DNA of 64,000 nt from Halichondria panicea (lineage: Eukaryota > Porifera > Demospongiae > Suberitida > Halichondriidae): the NCBI RefSeq assembly GCF_963675165.1, contig NC_087382.1, positions 3,387,963-3,451,962 on the forward strand. Direction: 5' to 3'. Below are positions 1 through 14,058 of this stretch, piece by piece; position 1 is the stretch's first letter; every line of letters starts with the position of its first letter. The notes beneath the pieces are model-generated. The model saw only the letters and a list, made by a program, of their open reading frames with translations, was not told the origin of the DNA and ran no database searches. A program made the translations under genes and the position numbers.

Positions 1-99
1 AATAATTATAATTATAGTTTCAAGATGCAAGCGCTATCAATGCTAGTCGTAAGAAACTAGACAGAATCGATAAGAGAGGTCTTACAGCTGTACAGAGAA

Positions 100-3000
100 A
101 TGGGCTCCTCTTCTGACCATCACAAGTCTCACAGCAAGCACTCAAAACACAAGAAGCACAAACACCATCACAAGCACAAACATCGTCACAAGAAATCACA
201 CAAAAGGGACAAATCACACGACTCCAATCATGAGGTGACCAGTCCCATTATAAATTATATATAAGATATTTATCTGTTGTTTACTCTCTTGTGTACACGT
301 TTGCAATGCAATGTTACGTACAATTTTCAATTTCCATTTAATACATAGCAAGGATCATGAGGCTTATACGGCACCAGATGTGCACCGGATGTGGAAACGC
401 CTTAATTTTTGTTACTTTTCCTTTGCTAACCCTAACCCTTCCCTTCCACAATTACATCCGTTGCCGTATATGCCACTTGATCCCGATACTGTACATCACG
501 TCGATACTGTACTGCTGTTGTTCTATCTTACTACTTCATCAACACACGACTTTCAATCTCATAAATTGTATCTGTTTACGTTTATTATCGGAGCACAGGT
601 TGACTTGGCCAGCGACATTTTGGGAAAGACGTTGAAAAGTTTGGAGCATAAGGTTCGTCTGTTATATGTGCACGTGTGTGTATGATTGAACTTTGACCCC
701 CACAGGAGGAGATCAACAGCAGTACGTTAGAGTTGGTGATGACAGAGCACCTCCTCTCACAATTGGAGGCAGCACAAGACGAAAGCGACAACGACTCTGA
801 AAGTTCGGCCGATGAAAAACCCAAGAAAAGTCCCGTCCCCTCCCAAAAAACTATCGCCATTATTAACGATCCTCAAGTCACTAGTACTAGCAGCATGGAG
901 CCTAGCAACAAACCTAGCAACGGGGAGCCTAGCAACAAGCCTAGCAACAGAGTAATGACCATTAACATTATCTCTAAAACGCTTCCCTCAATTATTGAAT
1001 CCATGAATAGTAACGACGACGATAAAATGGAGTCAAAGAAATCATCTTCTGTCATAGCCAGTGGCCTGTCTGATGATGTGATTGTTACCTATAGCAACTT
1101 AAGGCCGACTGAAAGCAGCTCAACAAACGGTACCACAACTAATACAGCAGCTGAGGGAAAAGCCTCAAAACAGTCGGAAGGAGACAATAAAGAAAGAAAA
1201 AACCGCAAAAGATCGTCGTCTAGAAGTCCCTCACGTAGCAAAGAAAGTTCTAAAAGAAGAAGGTACATTTTACACACTCGTGACATTTTTTGCTCTCTCA
1301 ATAAAATTTTTACGCTAAAATTTTTACGCTAAAACTTGTTGATCTCTACATGTATTTGTGCATACTCCTCTCTCTTGTTTCTCGTTGCAGAAGGTCAAGG
1401 TCTCATTCCAGATCACGGAGGTCAAGGTCTAGGGATAGAAGAAGATCAAGAGATAAGCGATCGCGTTCCAGAGACAGAGGTTATAAAAGCAAGAGGAGGT
1501 CCCGTTCCAGAGACAGAAGCAAGAGATCACGTTCCAGGGACAGAAGCAAGAGATCGCGTTCCAGGGACAGAAGCAAGAGATCGCGTTCCAGGGACAGAAG
1601 CAAGAGATCGCGTTCTAGAGATAGAAGATCATGTTCCAAGGACAGAAGCAAGAGATCGCGTTCCAGAGACAGAAGCAGAAGGTCCTCATACCGGCATAGA
1701 TCACGCTCTCCTAGAAGAAGTTATTCTCAACGAAAGTAAGAAAAAACGTTCATTGACTTTGAAATTTGTGATGTATGTGTGTAGGAGTCCTCGAAGAAGG
1801 CACAGAAGTTCGTCTAGCAGAAGCAAGTCTCGTTCCAGTTCCAGGCCACCGTCTAGATCCAGTTCCAAAGCAAGGTAGTGTGCTAGCTGTTGTATACCGT
1901 AGCGCTAGAAATTAATGAGTCCGTCGTACTACAACTAATGCTATTATATTCGAGTGGCTATCATTCTGATACTTTTGTACCATACTGGTTAATTTGAAGC
2001 CTGTACAATCCTCATTGAAATCGCGACGTTTAGATTAATTACATAACGTTTTCGGAGCCTTAAAAGTGATGATTTTATGCTCGCATGTATATAGTACTAC
2101 GGCAGTTGTTTCCATTCCATACAGAATGGAGGCTGAATCAGAATCAAACTTCTCACGTTATCAAGTGGTGCAGTCCGTGTCTCAAATTGCCAAAGAATTT
2201 GGATCGCTAAAAAGACACATTGAAATAGGCAAACTCACATCACTGTGTGCACAGCTACAAGATTCACCCGCATCTACGATGAAGGGCGGGGCTATGGGCG
2301 GGGCTAAAGGGACATCACATGTGTGTTAGAGTGACCTCTCTAGCTACCACTTGCTGTACATGTTATCGTGCTGCCATTATATTATTTATAAAGCTGTTGT
2401 TTTCCCAATGCTCCCAATGAAGTCCTTTCCATCTCACTTGAAATAAAAATTTAATAAGCAAAAATGCTACCTGCAGTGTACAGAGCCTATAGTGTGGTCC
2501 CACTGTGTGCACTGTAGCTAGTGTACAGAGCCTATAGTGTCGTCCCACTGTGTGCACTGTAGCTAGTGTACAGAGCCTATAGTGTCGTCCCACTGTGTGC
2601 ACTGTAGCTAGTGGTTGTCTCTATAATAAAGTTTGCATTTCAAGCCAGGTGAAAAGGGTTGAAGCTGTTCTAGATTGTGTTCAGTTTGTCCAATTTCAAA
2701 ACTACATTCTGTATAATTTATATTTAGATATGAATTTTTTAATTGCGTAAGTTTTTTGCGTTAGCCCAATATAATTTTAGGAGTATCGCTCACCCTACGA
2801 AGTGAATACTACCACACGCACGTTCGAGCCGAGGCTGACCAATCAGGTTCAATCCTCTGCTCTCGTCGTGCTGCCAAGGCGACCAGTGGAGGAGGTGTTC
2901 CCTGTATCGACGGGAGTGGAGCATGCCGGAGTTGAAAAGTCCGTTGCCACGGGAGACAACGTGTTCGAACAGACAAGAGTGAGTTAATTAAATATAATTT

Positions 3001-4861
3001 CAGGTCACCCTCTATAATTATACCAAAGCATCCATAGATGTTTGTACGTGTGTTAATTCTAATACAGACACTGTAGGTCTGCCCCACGAGTGGTCATGTG
3101 TTCATCGTACCGTAACCTCCCCTTGCAGAGTATGCCAGTGAATGAGCTGATCACTAAGAGACTAGAGATGACTCAGAGGTTGACAATGAACCCAGGAGAC
3201 ACGGAGGCCAGGATGACACTGTCCCTGATCGAGCAGCAGGTGGGGAGATGTGTGCTAGCTAGCTTTAACTTGTGTTGCGCTACAATATAGTGTACTTAGA
3301 TTAGTGATTTATTCTGGGCCCAAAATTGTGGAAAAAAGCGTGGGCTATTAGTGGTTTTATCTTTGATTGCCCATAACTTGTGTTTCGAATGTTCAATTGT
3401 GTGTTTAGTAGCTCTTTGATAGTGCTATCCTCCACCCACTCTATCCTCACCACCCACCCACTCCACACGCACCCTCCACACACACACACAGATGTCGCTG
3501 TGGGCCCAGTCTGGAATGAAGCCTGGACAGTACACTGGCAAGCAGACTCTCAATCCACTCTCCACTGAGGTGCACAGGACTGGGTTCCAGACATGGGCTA
3601 AGAAGGTGAGGCTACCATTAATAGCTCTCAGGTATAGACTCTCACTAATCCAGCTGTCTGAGGTACGGCCACCTAGATATACCAGTGATGAACCTAAGTG
3701 GTGGCTATTTGTTCAATCCTCAACACACAATTTGGCTCACATGTAAAGGAGATGTTTGTTATGGTTAGAATTTCAACAAAAAATGCTTTTAGAGGCCATT
3801 CCACGAAATTTAAGTGCCTGAACATTTCTCTCTAATACGGTAGTCGGACTTAATTTAACTTATGAGTATTCAAGTTTTGTAGTTAACAGTTCATGGATAC
3901 TTATATTGCCTCCCCCTCCTCCATGCACAGAAAATGTTTCATCATCTTGCGCCGGTGATCGGTGGGTTCGGTTTAAAGATGCTCAAGAAAATGGGATGGC
4001 AGGAAGGGTGCCCCCTCGGGATACATGGGCGGGGCCAAGTCGAACCTATTGCACTGGACATCAAAACAGACAGAAGTGGTGAGGGTTCAAAAATACCAAG
4101 TCTTATAATAATTTAATATTACTTCATGCTGTTTATATATAGGTCTCAAATCTTCCAAAGAAACTGTTGCCACGGGAGCCGCTTCTTCCTCGGGTTCTGG
4201 CCAACCAAAGTCAATGGTCACGCCCTCAGCTATAGCCCAGAGCAAGCATCCTGTGTCAGCACTTCAAGAGATCAGTCAGAAGAGACACTGGAGTATACCA
4301 CGGTATGAGATGGCCACACCCACTGACGGAATGCCCTTCCTGTTTAAGGTAGCCCCGGGACGCACGTGTGTGTGTGTATTGTACCATAAATTATGTCGAA
4401 TTTCGAATACAACGTTCTTTTGATTGCAAATTTCGAATTTTCATAACGAAATAACCTTGAAGTGTAGGCATGCATGCTTTGCATAATTCTAATTCACAAT
4501 AGTTAGAAACGCAATCAGGTTTGTACAGTGTCATTCGCAATCGATTAACCTCGCAGTCGAAACACATAATGATATACGGTAATAGTGGTAAAACTTAGCT
4601 GTCTATTGTGATCATCCTATTAGCAGGCCACCACCCTCTATAATACATCCACATTGCACAAATTAATGTGTAGTACTATTATCCTCCCCTCCTATTATCC
4701 CCCCTCCCCCTTTTCCCCAGGTGATCCTGTCTATTGGATCGTACGTCCCCTTGGCCGGCAGCTGTACTAAAAAAGAGGCCAAAGTGAACGCAGCAGCTGT
4801 AGCCCTCTCTGGGCTTGGTCTCACTCCCAAGACTCTGGAGTACACCTTCAGTGCTCTGTAA
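100..4861 (+). CDS. SON: SON homologue: RS-rich splicing co-factor with G-patch and dsRNA-binding domain
   Basis: Twelve exons read by eye: 100-234, 599-652, 706-1262, 1391-1735, 1785-1874, 2125-2320, 2781-2978, 3129-3239, 3492-3605, 3931-4078, 4143-4348, 4721-4861. They sum to 2295 nt, 764 aa, with all phases agreeing. The N-terminus is His/Lys-rich, then a Ser/Asn-rich acidic part, then Arg-Ser repeats (about aa 249-420, repeated RSRSRDRSK). Exon 10 (about aa 601-650) is a G-patch (APVIGGFG, KKMGWQEGCPLG). Exons 11-12 are a dsRNA-binding domain containing KHPVSALQEI, followed by KKEAKVNAAAVAL. The order and motifs match the C-terminus of vertebrate SON, a nuclear-speckle protein that promotes splicing of weak introns. 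It is far shorter than human SON (about 2400 aa) because the long repeat region is absent. The start is uncertain: an in-frame TAG lies at 58-60, and more 5' exons could lie outside the window. It converges on UBE2E with a 352-bp gap. Confidence 0.88.
2477..2611. repeat. 45-bp minisatellite, 3 copies, in a SON intron
   Basis: Three nearly identical 45-bp copies begin at 2477, 2522 and 2567 (unit starts TGTACAGAGCCTATAGTG). They lie in the intron between exons 2125-2320 and 2781-2978. No coding role is seen. Confidence 0.9.
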
Positions 4862-5151
4862 CATTCTTATATAACTTGCTTTAGTGCTCCATAAGCTTCT
4901 TATCCAACTGTATTACAACTGTGTATACAAACACCTGCTGTCTACTTTAATTATTGATTGTTGACACTAGCTGTTTGTGTTATTTTATGTTCAAAGTTTC
5001 ATTGCTTTTCTTTCTGCTGCTTATTTAAATATTATCTACTGTTTCCTGCATGTTGCAATCCAACGAAATTAATTACATTATATTTAATTATGTTGAAAAA
5101 GATTCACTGTGGCAGAACTATAACTGCATATTCGAATTCATACTGTACAGT

Positions 5152-5157
5152 AATAAA
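5152..5157 (+). other. Candidate polyadenylation signal of SON
   Basis: AATAAA lies about 290 bases after the SON stop codon, in the gap between the convergent SON and UBE2E genes. Only the hexamer supports the call. Confidence 0.45.
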
Positions 5158-5213
5158 ATTGTTAATTTTCTAGATAATAATTATTGATTGAAAATAGATA
5201 AAAAGAAAATAAT

Positions 5214-6744
<1,531 letters not shown>

Positions 6745-7233
6745 TCAGGATACATTCAGCTTCAAGGTAAACACAGCTCAAGAAGAAAGAAGGTGTGGCT
6801 GGATGAGCTTGGCTGATTCAGCAGAGAGATCCTTATCACCCGAATAGCTAGCTCAGCAAAGAAGTCAACTGGATCGAACAAGGAGCTCTGGCATATTAAT
6901 CTAGCCAGCCTGTTGGCTACTGTATAAGCTTGACACCGGACCTTGCATCTGTGCAGTGGTTTATAGGTGAACTTGTGAATTGAATATGAATCTATAATTA
7001 TGACATTGTACATTATTTGTATATAGATCTACAATGCAATACACATGTGCATTCAGATCATAGCAATGGTGATAATTTTAGCTTTATATTGTAACAACTG
7101 AAATTTAGCTTAAGGTACGATCAAGGTTATCCATTAAAATTTTACTCTAGTTTATATATATAAAATGTGATTTCCGAAACGAAAAATATATAATTATGAT
7201 GATGTCATTCTGTACTAATTATAGGTACGTGTA
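6745..7233. promoter_or_regulatory. Bidirectional intergenic promoter region between UBE2E and ANKIB1
   Basis: A 489-bp AT-rich gap separates the divergent start codons of an E2 enzyme and an E3 ligase. It must hold both 5' ends unless there are distant non-coding exons. No specific promoter motif was identified with confidence. Confidence 0.5.
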
Positions 7234-10200
7234 ATGGGTGGTCTGGAGTCAAAGTTCAACGGGCTCCTCGTGGAGGGGAGGAAGGAAGATGCCGAGGTCA
7301 TGTGGAAGGCGAACCCTGATCTGCAGAGTAGGTTCAGACCCAACGCCCAGATCAAGTTCAGTCCGACTAGGGACACACCCCTTCATTGTACGACACGGCA
7401 CGAGATGCAGGTGGGTGTGGCTTAATGGCGGGGGGTGTACTGCCCTTTACAGCTCATTTGGAATTTTGGTAACATCTACTTGAGATAAGTATAAGCCATC
7501 TAGGTTTTATGTAAACCGTTACACTAGTTTTATGTTGTCCCAAAGGTCCAAGTGAGCTGCAAAGCACAGCAGCTAGTACATGTGCAGAGAAGTTTGACCT
7601 CTTGGCTAGCTTTGTGTAGTGTTTCCTGGCATATAAATTGAGGCCTACAATGCTGCTGCATTGTTCTGGGCAAATGTTCTATCCTTTTAGCTATATAGTC
7701 ATTGTAGTATAATACATGTAGCTTACACGGCTGTCTATAATGGAGCAAGCTTCTGCTTATAATACATTGACCTTACTACATGTACAGTACAGTGCTATTA
7801 TATGGACTCTATACATTGATGTACATGTGTCTCACATGTGTACCCACACTGGTCGGTGGTGGTGGTTGGTACTAACCTCTCTACACCACACTAACCACAC
7901 ATGTACACATGTTAGGCTAGAAAGAGAAACTGTGTGTGTTGTGGAGTAATAATAGCCACCATTTTGAAACTTCTGGTCACATCTGTCTAAGCACACGCAC
8001 ACTAATAACAAATGTTGTGATTGGTACTAACCACTTCAAGACAAACCTTTTAGGCCTAAGTAGTTCACTATGTGCATATTAAGTTGCTATGAAAGAGGCA
8101 AAATTACAAGACTGAAGGTTGAGTTATAACCATCACTTTGGCAAAGCACACACTAACAAAATCATGTTCACTCTGCAGACACTCCTCGAGGTGTTCCTTG
8201 ATAAGGGGGGTAACCCCTTCGTTAGCAACAGTAGCGGGGACACCCCCCTTCACCTCGTATGTACGTCGGCGAAATTCAGCTCTAGAAGATCGAAACGAAA
8301 AGCCGACCAACTTCAACTGCTTCTCAATAAAATGACGCCTGCAGAAATCACTCAAAGTTTGAAGAAAGACGAGAGCAAGAAGAGTACTACTGAGAGTAGG
8401 TTTACGCAAAGTCTCTTATGGTTTGGTGGAGTGGGCGGAGCTCGTGATGGAAGTGAGGGGTGTGGTGCGGAGGCGGGCCTCGGAGTACAGAATAAGGTAT
8501 CGGTACATGTACTTGTGATATTATCTTTCAATATTTCGAACCTTTCCTTTAATTGTGTCAGGCTCGGAACACTCCGCTCCATTTGGCAGCTGCTTCTGGT
8601 TTACTCGACTGTGTGGAGGTTAGTTACGCCCACACCACCCCCTCACATGTCACACACTCCACACCCACACACACACAGCTCCTCCTGGCTCACAACGCCC
8701 CCCTATTTGTACATAACGTGGCTGAACAGACACCGTGTGACGTGGCGTGGGAGGCAAAGCAACTGATCATTGCCAAGCAACTCGAGTCTAAAATGGTGTT
8801 TGCTGTAAGTTAAGTTTCCAGTAATACAGTATAATTAATAAACTGCCATGTCATTAGTTGAGAGCATTATTATAATTGGTGTTAAAATTGTCCAATTTCA
8901 TGATGTATTCTGTAGTTCTCGGGATGACCTCTAATTATGTGTTTAGATGCAAACTCAGGCTAATACATTACATGCAGAATGATGATAAAGGTGAAACAGC
9001 TAGTCGACCGAAAGAGAGAATAAAGATGGATGTAAGTACTGTATCGTGTAGACTGTTCTGTACATGACACACACACACCCCACTACACACATCCCACCCA
9101 CCCACTACACACACTACACACACCTCACACCAACCACACACACAGTCGTTTCATGACTCCCGTGCGCTGCAGATGCTCAAGAAGGAGATTGTGGAGAATG
9201 TGTCTAGAGAGCATCAGGTGATAGATACATCACATGTCCATTATCAATATTATACTGAATAGCGCGAAAGGTTCGCTGTTTTCAAGAGTTAGCAATTCTC
9301 CACGAAATACTCAGCTAACACTTGTATGTGTTTTCTTGTGTTTAGCCAGACTGTCAGATACATTTACGATAAAAGCATTCCGTTTAGTCTAATTGTATTC
9401 AGCCTCAAAGAAGCTTCCAAAAATTTGGACAACCCGCAAGCAGGCGCCCAGTAATGTTGTATGAAAGGGTGTCAGCAGAACAAGGCTCACAATAGATCAT
9501 TGACTTGTCAAGCTTCCCTCAGATAAGGACAGTTAGAGTGAGAGTGGCAACTAGGGCCTTTTATAGACCAGCTCGGTGTCATGTATTTGTGGTTTACGGT
9601 CGTGAATATTGTTAATTAATTTTTTAATGTAGATACCCGAGTTCCCAGCACAAGCTTTGCTCATGGCGTACGGTAAGCTAGCCAATATACCAGTGTATAG
9701 TACTGTTTGACCTTTGACCCCAGGTTGGTCGGAGGAGCTGGTGCGTGAAGCCTGGGAGAACGATAGGGAGGGGGCGTGTGAGAAAGCCGGGATCGATGTT
9801 GACATGACAACAGAGGGAGCAGTTAACGGAGAAGACAGCTACACGTCACTATCAGTACACAGAGTAAGTAAGAAGATTTTCTCCTTTTAAAGTGTCTAAT
9901 TCATCGGTACCGTGCCCACACTGGTCGGTGGTGGTGGTTGGTACTAGCCACCTCTTAGACCAACCGAGCAAATGAGTATGTGATGAATTGAGAGATTGAG
10001 GACTGGAAATAGCCACCACTTTTAAAGTTCTTGAGCAGGGTGTCATACAGGGGAGGGGGGAAAGGGGGATACCCCCCCCCCCCTTTCAATTATGACTGAG
10101 TGTCCATATATAGCTGGGTATTGAAATAACAGTTGACCTTTTTTTAGCAACATTTTCTGGTTACTTTTCTCATTTCCCCCCTCTACTTCAAAATCCTGTA

Positions 10201-13200
10201 TGACACCCTGTTGAGCACTGATTGGATAGTTAATAAAACAATACGATTGTTTACTGTTGTTTCTGTTGTAGTTTAATAGTTAACATTTACTATATACCGC
10301 CATCCTTTCTCTCTTACATAGTGTGGTATTTGCGATTATGAGATTCCACCGATGGACCGAGTGAGAGTTCCTTGTGACCATAACTTCTGTCAGGACTGCT
10401 GGACACTGTGAGGCCACTAACCCTAGCAACAGTAACCTAGCAACAGTAACCTAGCAACACAAGTGTAACTACAGATAGAGAAGGGTAGCTGGTGTACTGT
10501 ATTACTGATATCTTACTCTTCAGTTATCTAGAGAGTCAGATTAACGAAGGAGCTGGACGAGAGATTCGTTGCCCTGGTTACCAGTGCTACAAATTAGTCC
10601 CTGAGGTACAAACAAATAGAACTTTAATCATAATTATGGTTGTGTATTTTATTATAAGGCCCTTTTTGCTATTTTAATGCGCCGTAATAACGTCACGTGA
10701 CAGGAAGTAATCAGCGATATGGTGTCAGCTGACCAGCTACAGAAATACTCGGATCTAAACCTCAAACAATTTGTGGAATCGTCATCGGACATTCGCTGGT
10801 GTCCGTTCCCAGACTGTGGTTACGCCATATGCATCGGCGGGAAAGGAGATGTGGCCATACCCACTAATGGTGGTGTGGTCAGTGACGATGACTCCACCCC
10901 TGGACGCAACGTTGAGTGCGGTAGAGGTCATGGTTTTTGTTGGTGAGCGTATAAGTTCTTTTTTATTTTAGTGCTGTAATTAATGGGTGTGGTTACCCCT
11001 CCCATATACAGGCACTGTATGAAGGAGCCACACGAGCCGACATCATGTGAGCTCTGGGAACGATGGAAGGAGGTGGTCTCACGAATGACAAACGGTGAGA
11101 TAATTAAATCGAGCCTGTGTTATCGTGTCCACGATACCCTGCCGCTAATACCCAACACATGCACACACTGTCTTAGTTATCCACCACCCCACCACCCACA
11201 CACACCACACACACTAGATGACGAGGCAAAGAAGGTAGCCTCACAGGCACAAGCAGACGCTCGCTGGATCATAAGAAATACAAAGCCTTGCCCACACTGC
11301 AGGTACGTTGGAATAGAGTATAGAACAGTTAGAGTTAAAAGTTGCACTGTGCCTGTACGTTTCTCTGATTTCAATATTTCCTTATAGAGCTCCAATTCAG
11401 AAGAACGACGGATGCAATCACATGACTTGTAAACAGGTACGGGCTTAACATAATTATTGAAACGGCTGCACCTAGTTCATCTTTTGTTGCCTCTAGTGTC
11501 GCCATGATTTCTGCTGGGTGTGTCTTGATCCCTGGAGTCTTCATAACCACAGAACTGGGGGATACTTTACGTAAGTCGTACATTGCCAATTTACATTCAA
11601 AAACGCTCTTACAACTGATTGTCATCTATAGCTAGCTATGTGTAATAGCTTTGCTGTTCTCATAACTTTTTCAGTTCATATTTCACACAAATGTCACAAA
11701 TGATATGGGCAACAGATATCAATCTTGTCTATTGACCTAGCTCCCTCCTTTTCCTTCGTAGTGTGAATCGGTACCGTTGCAGTTTTAATTTATTCAACAA
11801 ATACTTTTTTAGAGGCCATTCCATGAAATTCAGTTGTCTATTGACCTCCCTTCCCATTGTAGCTGTAACCGGTTCACTGCTCAGGAGAAGGCCAACACGA
11901 CTGTGGAGAGGTCCAGAGGAGACATGGAGGCTGCCTATGTTAAGAAAGCTACAGAGGACCTTCAGTCGCACACTAAGAGATTCCAGCATTATTATGACAG
12001 ATACAACAATCATCTACACAGTCTGGATGTAAGTGGTGGAGCGTGAAAAATCTCTCGACAATTCTAGCAAGTTTAGTTTTGATTTTGCTAGCTAGTTTTG
12101 AGTGCCCATAACTTGACTTTGGAAGGTCCAATTTCATGTAAGATGCGTTCTGTAGCTCTAAGGGAGGTCTATTTATCAAAATGGGGTGTGTTTAAATCAT
12201 GTAGGCCAATTTTTTTTCTCCTTGTCAGATTGAAATGAAGTTGCTTCAAGAGTCGACTGGTAAGATGAGAGAACTGGAAAGACTCGGACTGGCTCTCGAC
12301 AAGAAAGGTACGATGTTTGTGCATGTGCATGTATTATAATAGCTGCTTAGTAATATTGAAATATGACCTTAATTTGGAAGTTCGTACTGTACATATAACA
12401 CTACATATTCTTTATAGTGGCTCGGGTCAAAGGTCAATCTGATGCCACCATTGGGGTGAACTCTCCTCTCACTCCACAAAAGAAAATCAGTGTTTTCACA
12501 ACTGGAGAAGCAAAAAACTTTCTCGACGATATTTTCCGAATTCTTCTGAGAGCGAGGAGAATCCTGTCAGCCTCATATTGCATTGGATACTTCATCCCTG
12601 ATACAGATAAGGAGGCCCTGGGGGCACATGAAGTATTGCAGGTGAGGGCAAGTGGCTCATCGTGACAGTAGATTGTGGTGTATGGAGAAATAGTAAAGTA
12701 TTTCTTTAAACGATCACAACTTAAATGTTTATCTACTTGCGTGAAGTATTCCATTTTGGTAGAATTTACTACGTGTACCATTGCATTGTCGAGTGTAGCA
12801 GCGATGTCTAACAGCCTACTGTAATAGCTAATTTGGTATGTCACTTTCCAACACACACTCACACACACACGCACACCCACACCCACACCCACTCACACTT
12901 ACACACCCACTCACACACCCACACACACTCACACTCACCCACACGCACACACACTCACACACCCCACACCCCTCAGGGCAAACTAGAGGAAGCAGTGGAG
13001 GTTGTCTCGGAGATGGTCAATAGACAATACCTCCAAACACCACGCTCTAAAATGAACGAAGCCGCTGGAAATGTCGACTACCTTTGCAGCGAATATCTCA
13101 CCGAAATGTCTGTGGTTGCGACAATCGCCGATCTGGCAGTAAAAGAAGCGGAAAAGCCTCCACCTCCGCGTGCCACCCCGCCCACTCCACGGGAGGACAG

Positions 13201-13372
13201 CCCGCCCCCTCGTATGGGGGTGATTCCCCTCGGCTTTGGACCAGACGTTCCCGACCAACCGGATGGAGAGAGGCGCTTCCGTTTGATTGGTCTATTGAAT
13301 CCCGATGGAACATTGCATATTTTACGAGTACCAGAAGAGGAGTTTCAATTTCTTAGGGCCCCAGCAGACTAA
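7234..13372 (+). CDS. ANKIB1: ANKIB1 homologue: ankyrin-repeat RBR E3 ubiquitin ligase
   Basis: Nineteen exons: 7234-7410, 8179-8496, 8562-8618, 8679-8804, 8978-9031, 9146-9217, 9633-9672, 9724-9863, 10322-10407, 10524-10605, 10704-10942, 11012-11094, 11218-11302, 11388-11436, 11497-11570, 11863-12028, 12229-12307, 12418-12641, 12977-13372. They sum to 2547 nt, 848 aa, in phase. Visible in order: MGGLES start (myristoylation-type, as the G2 start of vertebrate ANKIB1), ankyrin repeats (DTPLHLV, NTPLHLAAASGL), a UBA-like helix segment (GWSEELVREAWEND), RING1 (CGICDYEIPP, CDHNFCQDCW), IBR (RWCPFPDCGY, CGRGHGFCWHCMKEPHE) and Rcat (CPHCRAPIQKNDGCNHMTC, HDFCWVCLDPW). The catalytic Cys is expected in GCNHM by homology to other RBR ligases. 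RBR ligases pass ubiquitin through a Cys thioester. The C-terminal tail is Pro-rich and shorter than in vertebrates. From intron base about 11114 onward the 3' half is duplicated three more times downstream. Confidence 0.92.
7848..7880. repeat. Dispersed repeat, GGTGGTGGTTGGTACTA family (member 1)
   Basis: The motif CACTGGTCGGTGGTGGTGG followed by TTGGTACTAACC occurs here, at about 9915-9955 and at about 42031-42069, each followed by related sequence ending near AATAGCCACCA or similar. It is intronic here. Its class is unknown; a SINE-like family is possible. Confidence 0.6.
9915..10020. repeat. Dispersed repeat, GGTGGTGGTTGGTACTA family (member 2)
   Basis: The best-preserved copy in an ANKIB1 intron: CACTGGTCGGTGGTGG, then GGTACTAGCCACCTC, then a tail with GAATTGAGAGATTGAGG and AATAGCCACCAC. 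The copy near 42031 shares head and tail in the same order, so the unit is about 105-150 bp. Confidence 0.6.
10036..10210. mobile_element. MITE-like element in an ANKIB1 intron
   Basis: A 16-bp perfect terminal inverted repeat (CAGGGTGTCATACAGG at 10036-10051 and its complement at 10195-10210) flanks a 175-bp AT/C-rich interior with a run of C near 10068-10083. TTGAG directly flanks both ends (10031-10035 and 10211-10215) as a possible 5-bp target duplication. There is no coding capacity. Confidence 0.72.
12100..12184. repeat. Dispersed intronic repeat, CATAACTTGA...AGCTCTAAGGGAGGTCTAT family
   Basis: This intronic segment has the modules CATAACTTGACTTTGGAAGG, TCCAATTTCATGT and TGTAGCTCTAAGGGAGGTCT. 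Besides its segmental copies it recurs independently near 42771-42850 and 42950-43022, with weaker matches near 8880-8915 and 37265-37320. Confidence 0.65.
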
Positions 13373-14058
13373 TTAGCGTTATGTGAATGTACTTGTGAAC
13401 TACATGTATATAATAATTATGAGTATTCTGTTCAACAATTTAGCTGTGTGTGTGTATGTATAAACATGTTATTTTTCATGTTGTTTGCACAGTCGTCATT
13501 AATATTTTGTTATTAATTAAAAGGCACCTCTGCCCCGAAGCACCATTGTGATCAAACTCTGCAGATCCACCCCCTTTCTATGGTTCGTAACACGCCGACC
13601 GTTTCATATTTTAAAGACAGAATAATCACTGTTATTTATGATAATAATTATGCTAGACTAGCCAATTAGCGTTAATTGCAATGGTATCTCATACCCCCCC
13701 CCCCCATCTCAAATATATACCCAAAGCATTTGAACACTAAAAGCTAGCTGCAAACAAAGCACTGCATGTCAGTCGTCACTAGCCTGTTTTACCATAATAT
13801 TATAGTTAGAGAACAGGCATTTTTAGATGTCTGATAATACCCCCTGCATGCATGTACATGTACCCTATGATTTATTCATGAACATGCATGCAGTCACATG
13901 TGTAATGGAATTCCCCTTACACACAATAGAGGGTGTGTCTGGCATGTCTGTGGTGAGGGTATTCATATCATTCCAAGAATACCAGCTAGTGAATATAATC
14001 AGTGAACCAATTCTCTGCAGTCTACACACATCTCTGAGTTCCTAGCAGAAACTATAAT
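13373..14058 (+). promoter_or_regulatory. Intergenic 5' region of Roco gene A
   Basis: This 686-bp gap runs from the ANKIB1 stop to the Roco A ATG and contains no gene. It holds the ANKIB1 3' UTR, a poly-C tract near 13694-13706, and a palindrome-rich stretch (TGCATGCATGTACATGTA near 13848, then CATGAACATGCATGCA). The same layout precedes all four Roco genes, so the promoter is presumably here (inference). Confidence 0.5.

Noticed and set aside
11763-12032. Alternative exon reading VNRYRC before the ANKIB1 exon at 11863
   Set aside because: An AG acceptor and open frame exist at about 11761, but the CNRFTAQEK exon start at 11863 keeps phase and matches the duplicated copies; the upstream stretch looks like chance similarity.
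13098-13313. Minus-strand ORFs opposite the last ANKIB1 exon and its duplicates
   Set aside because: Shadow frames of a GC-richer exon; they recur only because the exon is duplicated.
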